DNA of 64,000 nucleotides from Szabonella alba (GTDB lineage Bacteria; Pseudomonadota; Alphaproteobacteria; Rhodobacterales; Rhodobacteraceae), in the NCBI RefSeq assembly GCF_016765775.1, contig NZ_JAESVN010000001.1, positions 186,001 to 250,000 on the forward strand, written 5' to 3'. A program made the translations under genes and the position numbers. Each line of letters starts with the position of its first letter. Position 1 is the stretch's first letter. The notes under the pieces are model-generated. The model searched no databases. It saw only the letters and a list, made by a program, of their open reading frames with translations, and was not told where the DNA came from. Positions 19,013 to 30,316 of this stretch are shown piece after piece.

Positions 19013-19697
19013 AGGGCTGGACCTGCGGCAGGGCACCTTCGGGCTGCGCGCGGAATGGGATCTGCAGGCGGGCGCGCGACTGGCGGTGATCGGTCCTTCG
19101 GGCGGGGGGAAATCGACGCTGCTGTCGGCACTGGCGGGGTTTCTGGCCCCTGAAGCGGGCCGCATTCTGTGGCACGGGCAGGACATCACCGCGTTGGCGC
19201 CGGGCAAGCGGCCGGTGACGATGCTGTTTCAGGATCAGAACCTGTTTCCGCATCTGACCATCGCACAGAATGTCGGGCTGGGCCTCAACCCGTCGCTGCG
19301 TCTGACCGCCGCCGATCACGCGCGGACCGAGGGCGCGCTGGAACGGACCGGCCTTGCCGGACTGGGCGGGCGGCGCCCCGCACAGCTTTCGGGCGGGCAG
19401 CAGGGCCGCGCGGCGCTGGCAAGGGCGATCCTGCGCGACCGGCCCTTGCTGCTGCTGGATGAACCTTTCGCCGCCCTTGGCCCGGCGCTGAAATCCGAGA
19501 TGCTGACCCTGCTGGAGGAGATCACCGTCAGGGCGGGCACCACCGTGTTGATGGTGACCCATGACCCAAGGGATGCGCGCCGTTTCGCCCCGCTGACCAG
19601 TCTTGTCGCTGACGGGTTGGCGCATCCGCCACAGCCGACGGCCACCCTGCTGGACGATCCCCGGCCCGCGCTGGCCGCCTATCTGGGCAAGGGCTGA
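18999..19697 (+). CDS. thiQ: Thiamin/TPP ABC transporter ATP-binding protein
   Basis: 232 residues, a single ABC ATPase domain. Walker A is GPSGGGKST, the signature is LSGGQQGRAALARAI, and Walker B is LLLLDEPFAALGP, followed by the switch His in MVTHDPRDARR. ThiQ powers thiamin uptake through ThiP. I start at ATG 18999 (MLRLEGLDLRQG), not at the in-frame TTG at 18978, because family members begin directly with the first beta strand. I see no terminator directly after it; the next 229 bases hold no gene. Confidence 0.94.
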   Translation: MLRLEGLDLRQGTFGLRAEWDLQAGARLAVIGPSGGGKSTLLSALAGFLAPEAGRILWHGQDITALAPGKRPVTMLFQDQNLFPHLTIAQNVGLGLNPSLRLTAADHARTEGALERTGLAGLGGRRPAQLSGGQQGRAALARAILRDRPLLLLDEPFAALGPALKSEMLTLLEEITVRAGTTVLMVTHDPRDARRFAPLTSLVADGLAHPPQPTATLLDDPRPALAAYLGKG

Positions 19698-19926
19698 ACG
19701 CGACCTTCCCCGGCTCTTAGGCGATCCGCGCCACCGCCTGCCAGCATGCGGGGGCGTGCAGCGACAGGTCCTTGCCCCGCCGGTCCCGGCCCCGCCCGGT
19801 CACTCCGGACCGATCCCTGCGGCGCAGATTCGCCGGAAAGCGGATGTTCCGGACCGCCTGATCTTGACCCGGACAGGGTGGCGCATGATGTTGAAGGGAA
19901 CAGTTGTCGAACAAAAGGCCCGTCCC

Positions 19927-21504
19927 ATGCCCCGCTCCGCCTGTGTTCCCGTCTCTTCCGCTGCGCCCTTGCTGGCGCCCTTTCTGGCTTTGGCTCTTAT
20001 CGGCCTCCCGGCGACCGCGCGCGCCGATCTGACCGCCGATCAGGTCTGGCAGAACTGGCAGGATCTGGCTGCGGTCTCGGGTCAGACGCTTCGACCCGGT
20101 CAGACCAGCCGCGAAGGCGGGGATCTGATCCTGTCCGATGTGGCCATCTCTGTGATCAGTCCCGAGGCCAGCGCCTCGGGCGTGATCCCCCGGATCGAGA
20201 TGCGCGAGACCGGGAATGGCAGCGTGACCGTCACCCTGTCGGACCGCTACGCGATGCAGCTTGACCTGACACCCGAGGCGGGCAAGCGCGTGTCCACAAC
20301 GCTGGAGATCGACCAGACCGGCGCCACACTGATCGCAAGCGGGGAGCCGGCGGAAATTTCGTATGAATTCCTTGCCGACGATCTGGAAATTGCCGGGCGG
20401 GATCTGGTGATCGACGGTGAGCCGAACCCGACAGAATGGACCATGGTCCTTGCGGGGTTCCGTCAGGGGTATGATGTGACACCCGGCGATCCGATGAAGG
20501 TTGCCTCAAGCTCGGCCACGCAGAGCATGGAACTGTCGGTCCGATCGCCCGAAATTCCCGGCGAGGGCGGACCCTATGCGCTCGATCTGCATCTGGACGG
20601 TCTTGATGGCACGGCGAATGCGACCCTGCCGGTGCTGCCCGATCCACAAAATGCGACGCCAGGTGCCTTCACGGCGGCGGGTGGCGCGGTGTCCTTTGAA
20701 ATGACCCATCAGGGGGCAAGCCTTGTCATGGGCGGGACCGACCGTGACGGGCAAAGATCCGAATACAGGGTTGAAACCGATTCTGGCCATATCCGCAACG
20801 CGCTGGATGCCCGCCGCATGACCTATGATCTGGGGATCGGGCAAAGCACGATCCGCATGGACGACGCCCGGTTTGCCGCTGTGGGCGGAGGGGAGCCGCT
20901 GCCCCCGATCACCCTGACGCTGGAGAATGCGGGGCTGCAATTCGACCTGCCCGCCGCCAGCACGGACAGCGCCGAGGATTTCGCCCTTGCCTTGCGGGTG
21001 GAGGGCCTTGCCCCCCCGGATGAGCTGTGGGCGATGGTCGATCCCGAAGAGACCCTGCCGCGCGACCCGGCGACAGTGGTGCTGGATTTGGGCGGACGGA
21101 TGCGGACCCTTGCCGATCCGCTGGACCCGGAGGCCATGGCCGCAGTCGAAGGCCCGCCGGCGGAATTTGAACAACTGGATATCCGCGAATTGCGGCTGGG
21201 CCTTGCCGGGGCCGAACTGACCGCCAATGGCGGCATGACCTTTGACAACAGCCAGCCGCCGATGCTGGGCGGGCTGGCGCCCGTGCCGCAGGGCAACCTG
21301 TCGCTGTCGCTGACCGGGGCCACTGCCCTGATGGGCAAGCTGATGGAACTGGGACTGCTGGACCCCTCGGCCGCAATCGGCTTTGGCATGGCCACCGCCA
21401 TGTATGCCCGCCCCGGTGAGGGGGAGGACAGTTTCGTGACCGAAATCGAATCACGCCCCGATGGGGTGTTTGCCAATGGCGTGCCGCTGCCCTTCGGCCC
21501 CTGA
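19927..21504 (+). CDS. DUF2125 family exported protein
   Basis: 525 residues. The signal peptide runs APLLAPFLALALIGLPATARA, with the mature protein starting near DLTADQVWQNW. The rest is a long repetitive beta-rich protein with many VTLSDRYAMQLDLTP-like strands and a late TANGGMTFDNSQPPMLGG, which fits the DUF2125 family of alphaproteobacteria. Function is unknown; the fold suggests an envelope or lipid-facing beta structure. I start at ATG 19927, which has AAAAGG upstream; two ATGs at 19885 and 19888 in the same frame are possible but would bury the signal peptide behind a charged stretch. Confidence 0.82.
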   Translation: MPRSACVPVSSAAPLLAPFLALALIGLPATARADLTADQVWQNWQDLAAVSGQTLRPGQTSREGGDLILSDVAISVISPEASASGVIPRIEMRETGNGSVTVTLSDRYAMQLDLTPEAGKRVSTTLEIDQTGATLIASGEPAEISYEFLADDLEIAGRDLVIDGEPNPTEWTMVLAGFRQGYDVTPGDPMKVASSSATQSMELSVRSPEIPGEGGPYALDLHLDGLDGTANATLPVLPDPQNATPGAFTAAGGAVSFEMTHQGASLVMGGTDRDGQRSEYRVETDSGHIRNALDARRMTYDLGIGQSTIRMDDARFAAVGGGEPLPPITLTLENAGLQFDLPAASTDSAEDFALALRVEGLAPPDELWAMVDPEETLPRDPATVVLDLGGRMRTLADPLDPEAMAAVEGPPAEFEQLDIRELRLGLAGAELTANGGMTFDNSQPPMLGGLAPVPQGNLSLSLTGATALMGKLMELGLLDPSAAIGFGMATAMYARPGEGEDSFVTEIESRPDGVFANGVPLPFGP

Positions 21505-21596
21505 AGGGCGCGGCGGCGGCTTTGAATACCGCCTCCCCGGCTTGCAGAGCCGGGCGTGACCGATTACCTGCTGACCGAACCGGCGGGAGAATGGAC

Positions 21597-22940
21597 ATGA
21601 CCGATACGCTTGAGCGACTGACCGAAAGCCTGCTGCGCGCGGCGCGGCAGGCCGGGGCGGATGCGGCGGATGCCATGGCGGTCGAGGGGCAGTCGGTTTC
21701 CATTGATATCCGTGCGGGCAAGCTGGAACAGGCCGAGCGCGCCGAGGGGCTGGAACTGGGTCTGCGGGTGCTGGTCGGCCAGCGGCAGGCCTGTGTCTCG
21801 GTCTCGGACAGGTCCGACCGGACCATCACCGAAATGGCCGAACGGGCCGTCGCCATGGCGCGTGAGGCGCCCGAAGACCCCTATGCCGGGCTGGCCGCAT
21901 CCGATCAGTTGATCCGCAACTGGGATATCGCAGCGCTGGAACTGGCCGATCCGGCGGCCGATCCCGATGCCGCACAGCTTGAGGCCGATGCGCGGGAGGC
22001 CGAGTCGGGCGCGATGACCCGGGCCGGGATCACGCAGGTCGAGGCCTCGGCCAGCCATGCGCGCCGCCAGGTCCATCTGGCCGCCAGCAACGGTTTTGCG
22101 GGGGGCTATGCCCGCACATCGCGGTCGGTTTCCGCCGTGGCCTTCACCGGCAACGGCACCGGAATGGAGCGCGACTGGGCCGCCGAAGGGCGCATCCATT
22201 CCGCCGATCTGCCCGAGGCGTCGGGCGTGGGCGCGCTGGCGGCGGAACGGGCGCTGGCGCGGGCCGGGGCGCGCAGGCCCCGCACCGGCAGCTTTCCGGT
22301 GCTTTATGATGAACGCATCGCCTCATCCTTGATCGGGCATCTGCTGTCGGCGGTGAACGGGGCGACGGTGGCGCGCGGGTCCGGCTGGCTGCGCGATGCG
22401 CTGGGCCAGCAGGTGCTGCCTGCCGGATTTACGGTGATCGAGGATCCGCTGCGCCCCCGGGTTTCCGGCTCGCGTCCCTTTGATGCGGAAGGGTTGGCGA
22501 CGGCCAGACGGCTGATCGTGGCGGATGGCGTCCTGCAGGGCTGGACGCTGGATCTTGCCACGGCGCGCAAGCTGGGCATGAGTTCGACCGCTTCGGCGGC
22601 GCGGGGAACGTCGTCGCCACCTTCGCCCGCCACCTCGAATATCGACCTGACACCGGGCGGGCAAAGCCGCGCGGATCTGATCGCGGCGATGGGAACGGGC
22701 CTGCTGGTGACGGGGCTGATCGGATCGACCATCAACCCGAACACCGGGGATTATTCGCGCGGGGCCTCGGGCTTCTGGGTGGAAGGTGGTGAAATCGCCT
22801 ATCCGGTCAATGAATGCACCATCGCGGGCAATCTGCGCCAGATGCTGCTGCGGATCACGGCGGCCGATGATGCGCGGGCGCATTTGTCAACGCGGGTTCC
22901 GTCGCTGCTGGTCGAGGGGATGACGCTTGCCGGGGCGTGA
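21597..22940 (+). CDS. pmbA: TldD/PmbA family metalloprotease subunit (TldE type)
   Basis: 447 residues. PmbA (TldE) pairs with TldD to make a protease that trims peptides such as microcin B17 precursor and degrades CcdA. The family pattern is visible in ADAADAMAVEGQSVSIDIR at the start and in GFWVEGGEIAYPVNECTIAGN near the end. It lacks the HExxxH zinc motif, as expected of the TldE partner; no tldD is in the window. GGGAG is nine bases before the ATG at 21597; the alternative ATG at 21591 is too close to it. The 3' end overlaps the next gene by 14 bases. Confidence 0.9.
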   Translation: MTDTLERLTESLLRAARQAGADAADAMAVEGQSVSIDIRAGKLEQAERAEGLELGLRVLVGQRQACVSVSDRSDRTITEMAERAVAMAREAPEDPYAGLAASDQLIRNWDIAALELADPAADPDAAQLEADAREAESGAMTRAGITQVEASASHARRQVHLAASNGFAGGYARTSRSVSAVAFTGNGTGMERDWAAEGRIHSADLPEASGVGALAAERALARAGARRPRTGSFPVLYDERIASSLIGHLLSAVNGATVARGSGWLRDALGQQVLPAGFTVIEDPLRPRVSGSRPFDAEGLATARRLIVADGVLQGWTLDLATARKLGMSSTASAARGTSSPPSPATSNIDLTPGGQSRADLIAAMGTGLLVTGLIGSTINPNTGDYSRGASGFWVEGGEIAYPVNECTIAGNLRQMLLRITAADDARAHLSTRVPSLLVEGMTLAGA

Positions 22941-23799
22941 GGCGGCAGCGGATGTTTCCGCCTTCGCGCCGGCGCGCGGGCCTGATGCGGGGGCCGATCT
23001 TGGCTTGCTGACCATGGCGGCGCGTGCCGCCGGTGCGGTGGCGCTGCGCTATTGGAAAGGCGATTACGCGATCCGCGACAAGGGTCTGGGGGAAGGGCCG
23101 GTGACCGAGGCCGATCTGGCCGTGGATCGCTGTCTGTCGGACATCCTGCGCGCCGCGCGTCCCGATTACGGCTGGCTGTCCGAGGAAAGCGCCGAACATG
23201 ACGCGCGGGGGGCCACGTGGCGCATTTTCGTGGTCGACCCGATCGACGGCACCCGCGCCTTCATCGCCGGTGAGGAAAGTTTTGCCATCAGCCTTGCGGT
23301 GGTTGAGGACGGGCGGGTGGTGACCGGTGTGGTCTATCTGCCCGCGCGTGACCGGCTTTATGCCGCAGTGGCGGGTGGGATCGCGACCCGCGACGGGCAA
23401 CCCGTTCTGGCCAGCGCGCAGGCCGGGGTTCCGGGAGCGCGGATTCTGACCTCACGCGCCAATCTGCGGCCCGAGGAGTGGCCCGGTGGTGTGCCCGACC
23501 TGCGCACAGGCTTTCGCCCCTCGCTGGCCTATCGGCTGTGTCTGGTGGCCGAAGGGCGCTATGACGGGATGCTGATGCTGCGCCCGACATGGGACTGGGA
23601 CATCGCCGCCGGGGCACTGATTGCCGAACGGGCCGGGGCGGTGGTGACAGATGGGGCGGGGCAGGGGCTGGTCTTCAACGGATCCGATCCGCGCAATGCC
23701 GGTGTCATCGCGGCGGCCCCGGGCCTGCATGCCGATCTGATGCGCCACCGGCTTGGTCCTTCCGCATCCGGTGAGACGCGGAAGGATGGAGCAGGCTGA
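22927..23799 (+). CDS. Inositol monophosphatase/CysQ-family phosphatase
   Basis: 290 residues. The Mg-dependent phosphatase signatures are VTEADLAVD, the metal loop WLSEESAEH, DPIDGTRAFIAGEESF, and the late TWDWDIAAGALIAERAG. The family includes 3'(2'),5'-bisphosphate nucleotidase CysQ and inositol-1-phosphatase; the short length and motifs fit a CysQ-like enzyme that removes PAP from sulfate assimilation, but I cannot separate the two. The start used is TTG 22927, behind GAGGGG and inside the end of pmbA, which implies coupling. It converges on dnaJ with 12 bases between stops. Confidence 0.86.
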   Translation: MPGREAAADVSAFAPARGPDAGADLGLLTMAARAAGAVALRYWKGDYAIRDKGLGEGPVTEADLAVDRCLSDILRAARPDYGWLSEESAEHDARGATWRIFVVDPIDGTRAFIAGEESFAISLAVVEDGRVVTGVVYLPARDRLYAAVAGGIATRDGQPVLASAQAGVPGARILTSRANLRPEEWPGGVPDLRTGFRPSLAYRLCLVAEGRYDGMLMLRPTWDWDIAAGALIAERAGAVVTDGAGQGLVFNGSDPRNAGVIAAAPGLHADLMRHRLGPSASGETRKDGAG

Positions 23800-23811
23800 C
23801 AGCGCCTGCCG

Positions 23812-24966
23812 TCAGCCCTTCATTCCGTCCCAGAACTGGCGCACCTTCGAAAAGAAGCTCGACCCTTCGGGATTGTTGTCTTCGCTCAGCTTTTCGAACT
23901 CGCGCAGCAATTCTTTTTGCCGCGAGGTCAGGTTGACCGGGGTTTCCACGGCTAGCTCGATCAGCATATCGCCCGAACCGCCGCCACGCAGGGCGGGCAT
24001 GCCCTTGCCGCGCAGGCGCATCTGCTTGCCGGTCTGGCTGCCCGGCGGCACTTTCACGCGGCTTTTGCCGCCGTCGATTGTGGGCACCTCGACCTCACCG
24101 CCCATGGCGGCGGTCGGCATCGATACCGGGACGCGGCAGAACAGATGCACGCTTTCGCGCTGGAAAATCGCGTGCTCCTTCACCTCGATGAAAATATAGA
24201 GATCACCCGAAGGACCGCCGCGCAGACCGGCCTCGCCCTCACCAGCCAGCCGGATCCGCGTGCCGGTTTCGACACCGGCCGGAATATTGACCGACAGGGC
24301 GCGGTCCTGTTCCACCCGGCCCGCCCCGTGGCAGACCTTGCAGGGATTCTTGATCGTCTGGCCCATGCCGTTGCAGGTGGGACAGGTGCGTTCGATGGTA
24401 AAGAAACCCTGCTGCGCGCGCACCTTGCCCATGCCCGAACAGGTCGGGCAGGTCACAGGTTCGGCGCCGCCCTCGGCCCCGGTGCCCCGACAGGTATCGC
24501 AGGCGACCGAGGTCGGTACATTGATCGTCTTCTGAACGCCGGCAAAGCTTTCTTCCAGCGTCACCCGAAGGTTATAGCGCAGATCCGATCCGCGCTGCGC
24601 GCGGGATCGCTGTTGCCCGCCGCCGCGCCCGCCCATGAAATCGCCGAACAGATCCTCGAACACATCCGAGAAGGCCGAGGCGAAATCGCCCTGACCGCCT
24701 CCCGGACCGGGACGCCCGCGCCCGGCCCCGCCCATACCGCCCTCAAAGGCCGCATGGCCGAACCGGTCATAGGCCGCCTTGCGCTCGGCATCCTTCAACA
24801 CGTCATAGGCCTCGTTCACTTCCTTGAACTGGGCCTCGGCATTGGGATTGCCGGAATTGCGGTCTGGATGCAGTTCCTTGGCCTTGCTGCGATAGGCCTT
24901 TTTCAGCTCTTCGGCAGAGGCCTCGCGCGCAACCCCCAGAACCTCGTAAAAATCGCGTTTTGCCAT
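23812..24966 (-). CDS. dnaJ: Chaperone DnaJ (Hsp40)
   Basis: 384 residues. The J domain (1-70) contains the HPD triad in [13 protein letters not shown], which stimulates the DnaK ATPase. A Gly-rich linker follows ([18 protein letters not shown]). The zinc domain has four CxxCxGxG-type repeats ([32 protein letters not shown]). The substrate-binding beta domains run to about 350. DnaJ delivers unfolded proteins to DnaK. It lies 69 bases after dnaK on the same strand, presumably on the same heat-shock transcript. Confidence 0.98.
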   Translation of the reverse strand: MAKRDFYEVLGVAREASAEELKKAYRSKAKELHPDRNSGNPNAEAQFKEVNEAYDVLKDAERKAAYDRFGHAAFEGGMGGAGRGRPGPGGGQGDFASAFSDVFEDLFGDFMGGRGGGQQRSRAQRGSDLRYNLRVTLEESFAGVQKTINVPTSVACDTCRGTGAEGGAEPVTCPTCSGMGKVRAQQGFFTIERTCPTCNGMGQTIKNPCKVCHGAGRVEQDRALSVNIPAGVETGTRIRLAGEGEAGLRGGPSGDLYIFIEVKEHAIFQRESVHLFCRVPVSMPTAAMGGEVEVPTIDGGKSRVKVPPGSQTGKQMRLRGKGMPALRGGGSGDMLIELAVETPVNLTSRQKELLREFEKLSEDNNPEGSSFFSKVRQFWDGMKG

Positions 24967-25035
24967 TGAAATTCCCCTCCGGCAAACGAAGCGGGGCGGC
25001 CCGATAGCAGGCCGCCCCCTCCGGTTCCTGCGGCG

Positions 25036-26943
<1,908 letters not shown>

Positions 26944-27052
26944 GATAATACCTCTTCTTACGGCGATGTTATGGTGCCCAGGCCCGTTACGGCCCCTGAG
27001 CACCGATCCCAGATGCAACCCGTGGGGCACGGCCGCCCTTCCGGCTACCGGG

Positions 27053-27084
27053 CGTATATAAGGAGGGGTCGGGGGGGCTGCAAG
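27053..27084 (-). promoter_or_regulatory. RpoH (sigma-32) promoter of dnaKJ
   Basis: On the minus strand CTTGCA (27084-27079) is followed, 18 bases after the CTTG, by CTTATATACG (27062-27053). The latter fits the alphaproteobacterial RpoH consensus CYTATNTNNG at every fixed position. The start would be near 27046, giving a leader of about 100 bases before dnaK. Confidence 0.75.
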
Positions 27085-27130
27085 CGGGGGGACGTGCAGT
27101 TTCCGGACCGAAAGCAGGTTCTATTCTGCG

Positions 27131-27144
27131 TATGGGGCCCCATA
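27131..27144. promoter_or_regulatory. Perfect 14-bp palindrome between dnaK and the baeRF-like gene
   Basis: TATGGGGCCCCATA reads the same on both strands. It lies 81 bases before the baeRF-like start and upstream of the dnaK promoter. It may be an operator. It also contains CCCCATAT, like an E. coli sigma-32 minus-10, but I find no CTTG box at the right distance. Confidence 0.4.
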
Positions 27145-27224
27145 TGGCAAACAGTGGCCCTGGACGGGAACGCCGGACCATGGGCCGCGTTGACAGGTGC
27201 GTTACAGAATTTGCAGGAGGTTAG

Positions 27225-28346
27225 ATGCTTTATCTCGATATTCCCACCGATGGACAGCTTCGTAGGCTGGCCGAGGAGCGCGGTGACGCCCATGTGTCGC
27301 TTTACATCCCGACCACCCCGGAAACCCAGTCCATAGGACAGGCACGGATCGAGTTGGGCAATCTGCTGAAACAGGCGATCGACCAGCTTGAGGCCGCAGG
27401 CACCCCGAAACGGACCATGTGGCCGATCGAGGAACAGGTGGCCGATCTGATGGAGGATGACACCTTCTGGCGGCATCAGGCCCACAGTCTTGCAATCTTC
27501 GTCTCACCCGACCGGCTCCGCAGTTTCCGCCTGCCCAACAGGCTGCAGTCTCTGGTGCAGGTTTCCGACCGGTTTCATCTCAAGCCGCTGTTCCGCGCGG
27601 TTTCGGTCGAACAGCACGCCTTCGTGTTGGCGCTGGCCGAGAATGACGTGCGGCTGATCGAGGTTTTCGCCGATGCCCCCGCGCAGCAGGTGCGGGTTGC
27701 GGATATGCCAAGGGATGCAGCCTCGGCCTCGGGCAGTGCGACAGTCAACAGCCGGTCCTACAGCCGCCGTCTGGGCGGTTCGGAAGGTCAGAATGTGCTG
27801 CTGCGCGCCTATTGCCGCCGGGTGGATGAGGCGCTGCGCCCGGTTCTAATGGGCCGGTCTGAGCCACTGATCCTGGCCGCGACCGATCCTCTGGCGTCGA
27901 TGTTCCGCAACCTGTGCAGCCATGAACCGCTGGCGGGTGAGACGATCCGCACCAGCCCGGGCCAGATGACACCCGACGAACTTGCAACCGAGGCGCGCCC
28001 GATACTGGACGGGCTGCATGTCCAGCGGCTGAAGGATCTTCACGATGTTTATTCCGCCCGTGAGGCCGAGGGCCGGGCCACGACGCAGCTTGATCTTGCC
28101 GCCCGAGCCGCGACCCATGGCGCGGTTGAGACGCTGCTGGTCGATATCGACGGTGTGGTGCCGGGCACGGTGGATGAGATCACCGGCGCGGTGACGCTGG
28201 ACAAGGAAGATAGCGCCAGCACCTACGGCGTCGTCGATGAAATCGCAGGCCGTGTTCTGGCAATGGGCGGCGATATCGTTGCCGTGCGCAAGGAGGATAT
28301 CCCGGGCGGTGCGCCGCTGGCGGCAATCCTGCGTTACGCGGTCTGA
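27225..28346 (+). CDS. baeRF-like protein (bacterial eRF1-related family)
   Basis: 373 residues. The protein begins MLYLDIPTDGQLRRLAEERG and has the order HVSLYIPTTPETQS, LAIFVSPDRLRSFRLP, FRAVSVEQHAFVLALAENDVRL and a C-terminal domain with LLVDIDGVVPGTVDE. This matches bacterial proteins related to archaeal/eukaryotic release factor eRF1, thought to act on stalled ribosomes or translation stress. I give this from family memory and not from a search. AGGAGG lies seven bases before the ATG. It diverges from dnaK, which fits a stress role. Its stop codon touches the A-tract of the pyrF terminator. Confidence 0.7.
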   Translation: MLYLDIPTDGQLRRLAEERGDAHVSLYIPTTPETQSIGQARIELGNLLKQAIDQLEAAGTPKRTMWPIEEQVADLMEDDTFWRHQAHSLAIFVSPDRLRSFRLPNRLQSLVQVSDRFHLKPLFRAVSVEQHAFVLALAENDVRLIEVFADAPAQQVRVADMPRDAASASGSATVNSRSYSRRLGGSEGQNVLLRAYCRRVDEALRPVLMGRSEPLILAATDPLASMFRNLCSHEPLAGETIRTSPGQMTPDELATEARPILDGLHVQRLKDLHDVYSAREAEGRATTQLDLAARAATHGAVETLLVDIDGVVPGTVDEITGAVTLDKEDSASTYGVVDEIAGRVLAMGGDIVAVRKEDIPGGAPLAAILRYAV

Positions 28347-28391
28347 AAAAACCCGCGCGCCCGCTGCCCTTTGCCGGGGCCGGGCGCGCGG
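28346..28391 (-). terminator. pyrF terminator
   Basis: A perfect 11-bp stem CCGCGCGCCCG/CGGGCGCGCGG (28353-28363 with 28381-28391). On the minus strand it is followed by six T (28351-28346). It ends transcription of pyrF and overlaps the last base of the convergent gene's stop codon. Confidence 0.85.
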
Positions 28392-28419
28392 ATCTGCAAA
28401 ATCCGCAATCAACCCCCGA

Positions 28420-29121
28420 TCAACCCCGGCGCTGCGGCAATTCGGCGATGAGCGCACGGGCCGCCGCTGCCGGATCGGCGGCCTGCCAGACCGGTCGGCC
28501 GACCACGATGTGATCGGCCCCGTCTGCAATCGCCTGCGCGGGTGTCGCAATGCGTTTCTGGTCGCCGCTGGACGATCCGGCGGGCCGCACCCCCGGGGTC
28601 ACGATCAGCCGCCCCGCCGCCTGCGGCAGCGCGCGGATCATCGCGGCTTCCTGTGGGCTGGCGATTACGCCATCGGCCCCGGCCTCCAGCGCGCGCGCCG
28701 CGCGTTCAACCGTGATCTCGGCAATATCGCCGGGGCGGATCAGGTTGGCATCCAGATCGGCGCGGTCCAGCGAGGTCAGCACCGTCACCGCAAGGATTTT
28801 CAGATCCGTGCCGCGCTTGCCTTCGCAGGCCGCGCGCACCACCTGCGGATCGCCATGCACGGTCAGGAAATCAAGGTCATATTTCGCGATGCCGCGCACC
28901 GCCGCCTCGACCGTCGCGCCGATATCGAAGAACTTCATGTCAAGGAAAATGCGCTTGCCGCGTTCCTGTTTCAGCTCATTGGCAAGGGCCAGCCCGCCCC
29001 CGGTCAGCATTCCCAGCCCGATCTTGTAGAAGGAAACCGCATCGCCGATCCGGTCGGCCAGTTCCAGCCCCTGCACGATATTGGGCACATCCAGTGCCAC
29101 GATCAGCCGGTCATCCGCCAT
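28420..29121 (-). CDS. pyrF: Orotidine 5'-phosphate decarboxylase
   Basis: 233 residues, the usual length. It converts OMP to UMP, the last step of de novo pyrimidine synthesis. The start MADDRLIVALDVPN, the catalytic Lys segment FLDMKFFDIGATV (Asp-x-Lys-x-x-Asp), TVHGDPQVV, and the phosphate-binding VVGRPVW near the C-terminus are all present. It stands alone on the minus strand with its own terminator. Confidence 0.96.
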   Translation of the reverse strand: MADDRLIVALDVPNIVQGLELADRIGDAVSFYKIGLGMLTGGGLALANELKQERGKRIFLDMKFFDIGATVEAAVRGIAKYDLDFLTVHGDPQVVRAACEGKRGTDLKILAVTVLTSLDRADLDANLIRPGDIAEITVERAARALEAGADGVIASPQEAAMIRALPQAAGRLIVTPGVRPAGSSSGDQKRIATPAQAIADGADHIVVGRPVWQAADPAAAARALIAELPQRRG

Positions 29122-29264
29122 GGTCCTGCCCCTTTGCTGTCCATTGAAACCGGCGCGTCATGGGCGCAACGGCGTCCCCTGTCAAGCACTGGCCGGGATC
29201 AGGGCGCATTGACAGGCCCCCCGGGCCTTGCTTGGATCGCGCCAAGCCGCAAAAAGGACAGCCA

Positions 29265-30041
29265 ATGCAGATCAATCTTGAGTTCGAGCGCCCGGATGAG
29301 GACGGCAAGGGCTCGGGCCCGGTCACCGTGGGCTGGTTCCTCACCAAGGACAAGGGCGCGATTCTGTATGATCCGCCCGAACGGCTGATCTTTCGCCAGA
29401 CCAACAAGAGCCATGCGAAATCGGCCAGCCGCTGCCCGGCGGTGATCCAGATGGAAAGCCGCTATTTCGTCGTGAAATGCCCCTTCGATCTGCAGATCGG
29501 CTTCGGGCGTGACGACAAGGGGCGCGGGCATCTGATCAACCGCAACGGCACCGCATCACCGGTGCGGGCCAACAAGCTAAACGAGGTGCTGACACTGGTG
29601 AATGAAGCCGAATGGCGATTTGCCGACCGCCCGACGATCCAGCTTTCGCTGCCCTATTGTTTCATTGCCGATGAAACCGTCTATCTGACGCAACTGGGCA
29701 CGTTTGCCCATTACCGCCCCGACCCGCTGCCCGGCACGATTTTCGGCGGGCGGTTTCCGCTGAACATCTGGCCGCGCCCGCTGATGTGGGCCTTTGAATG
29801 GCATGATATCACCAAGGATATTGTGCTGCGGCGGGGGGAGCCGCTGTTCTATGTTCAGTTCGAGGCTTTCGATCCCGCCCGCCCGGTGCAGGTGGTCGAG
29901 GCTGAACGGACGGCGGAACTGGATGCCTATCTGGAAAAGATCTCGGGCGTGGTGAATTACGTCAACCAGACCTTTGGTCTGTTCAAGGCGGCCGAGGCCG
30001 CGCGGCCCGAGCGCCTGCTGACGCCAAAGCGGCGCGGCTGA
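29265..30041 (+). CDS. Hypothetical protein, conserved-looking (258 aa)
   Basis: No signal peptide or membrane helix; rich in aromatic residues. Recognisable blocks include FERPDEDGKGSGPVTVGWF, CPAVIQMESRYFVVKCPFDL, GGRFPLNIWPRPLMWAFEW and VVNYVNQTFGLFKAAEAA. It looks like a soluble all-beta enzyme-type fold, but I recognise no catalytic motif and assign no function. AAAAAGGA is ten bases before the ATG at 29265; the 35-residue extension to 29160 is antisense to the pyrF leader. Confidence 0.72.
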   Translation: MQINLEFERPDEDGKGSGPVTVGWFLTKDKGAILYDPPERLIFRQTNKSHAKSASRCPAVIQMESRYFVVKCPFDLQIGFGRDDKGRGHLINRNGTASPVRANKLNEVLTLVNEAEWRFADRPTIQLSLPYCFIADETVYLTQLGTFAHYRPDPLPGTIFGGRFPLNIWPRPLMWAFEWHDITKDIVLRRGEPLFYVQFEAFDPARPVQVVEAERTAELDAYLEKISGVVNYVNQTFGLFKAAEAARPERLLTPKRRG

Positions 30042-30044
30042 CCC

Positions 30045-30305
30045 TCAGGCGGCGTGGCTTACGGCATGGCTTGCCGGCGGCAGGGGCTGGTGAAGTTTCC
30101 GCGGTGCCTCCAACAAAGCGCGCGCCGAGGCGACAAGCCTTTCGCGCAAGGGCGCCGTGCCGCGCGCGGTCACGGTTGTCAGCCGGCGCAGGATATAGGG
30201 GACGGGCCGCGCCTCATCCTTGACCAGAAAGGCCACGATCGCCTCGACCTGCCCGAAGTCGCGGGCATAGCGGGCATGTTCGACATGGGCGGACAGAATA
30301 CGCAT
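30045..30305 (-). CDS. Small hypothetical protein (86 aa)
   Basis: Starts MRILSAHVEHARYARDF and continues with a helical, basic sequence (VPYILRRLTTVTARGTAPL). AAGGAG lies six bases before the ATG at 30303-30305; the five-residue extension to 30320 would overlap that site. It follows the next small gene by 11 bases on the same strand, so the two form an operon. No recognised domain. Confidence 0.6.
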   Translation of the reverse strand: MRILSAHVEHARYARDFGQVEAIVAFLVKDEARPVPYILRRLTTVTARGTAPLRERLVASARALLEAPRKLHQPLPPASHAVSHAA

Positions 30306-30316
30306 GGCGCTCTCCT

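Noticed and set aside
27138-27145. CCCCATAT as a sigma-32 minus-10 for the baeRF-like gene
   Set aside because: No CTTG-like -35 lies 13 to 18 bases before it; the bases are explained by the palindrome.
27190-27195. TTGACA as a -35 for the baeRF-like gene
   Set aside because: A start 17 plus 6 bases later would fall within the ribosome site, leaving almost no leader.
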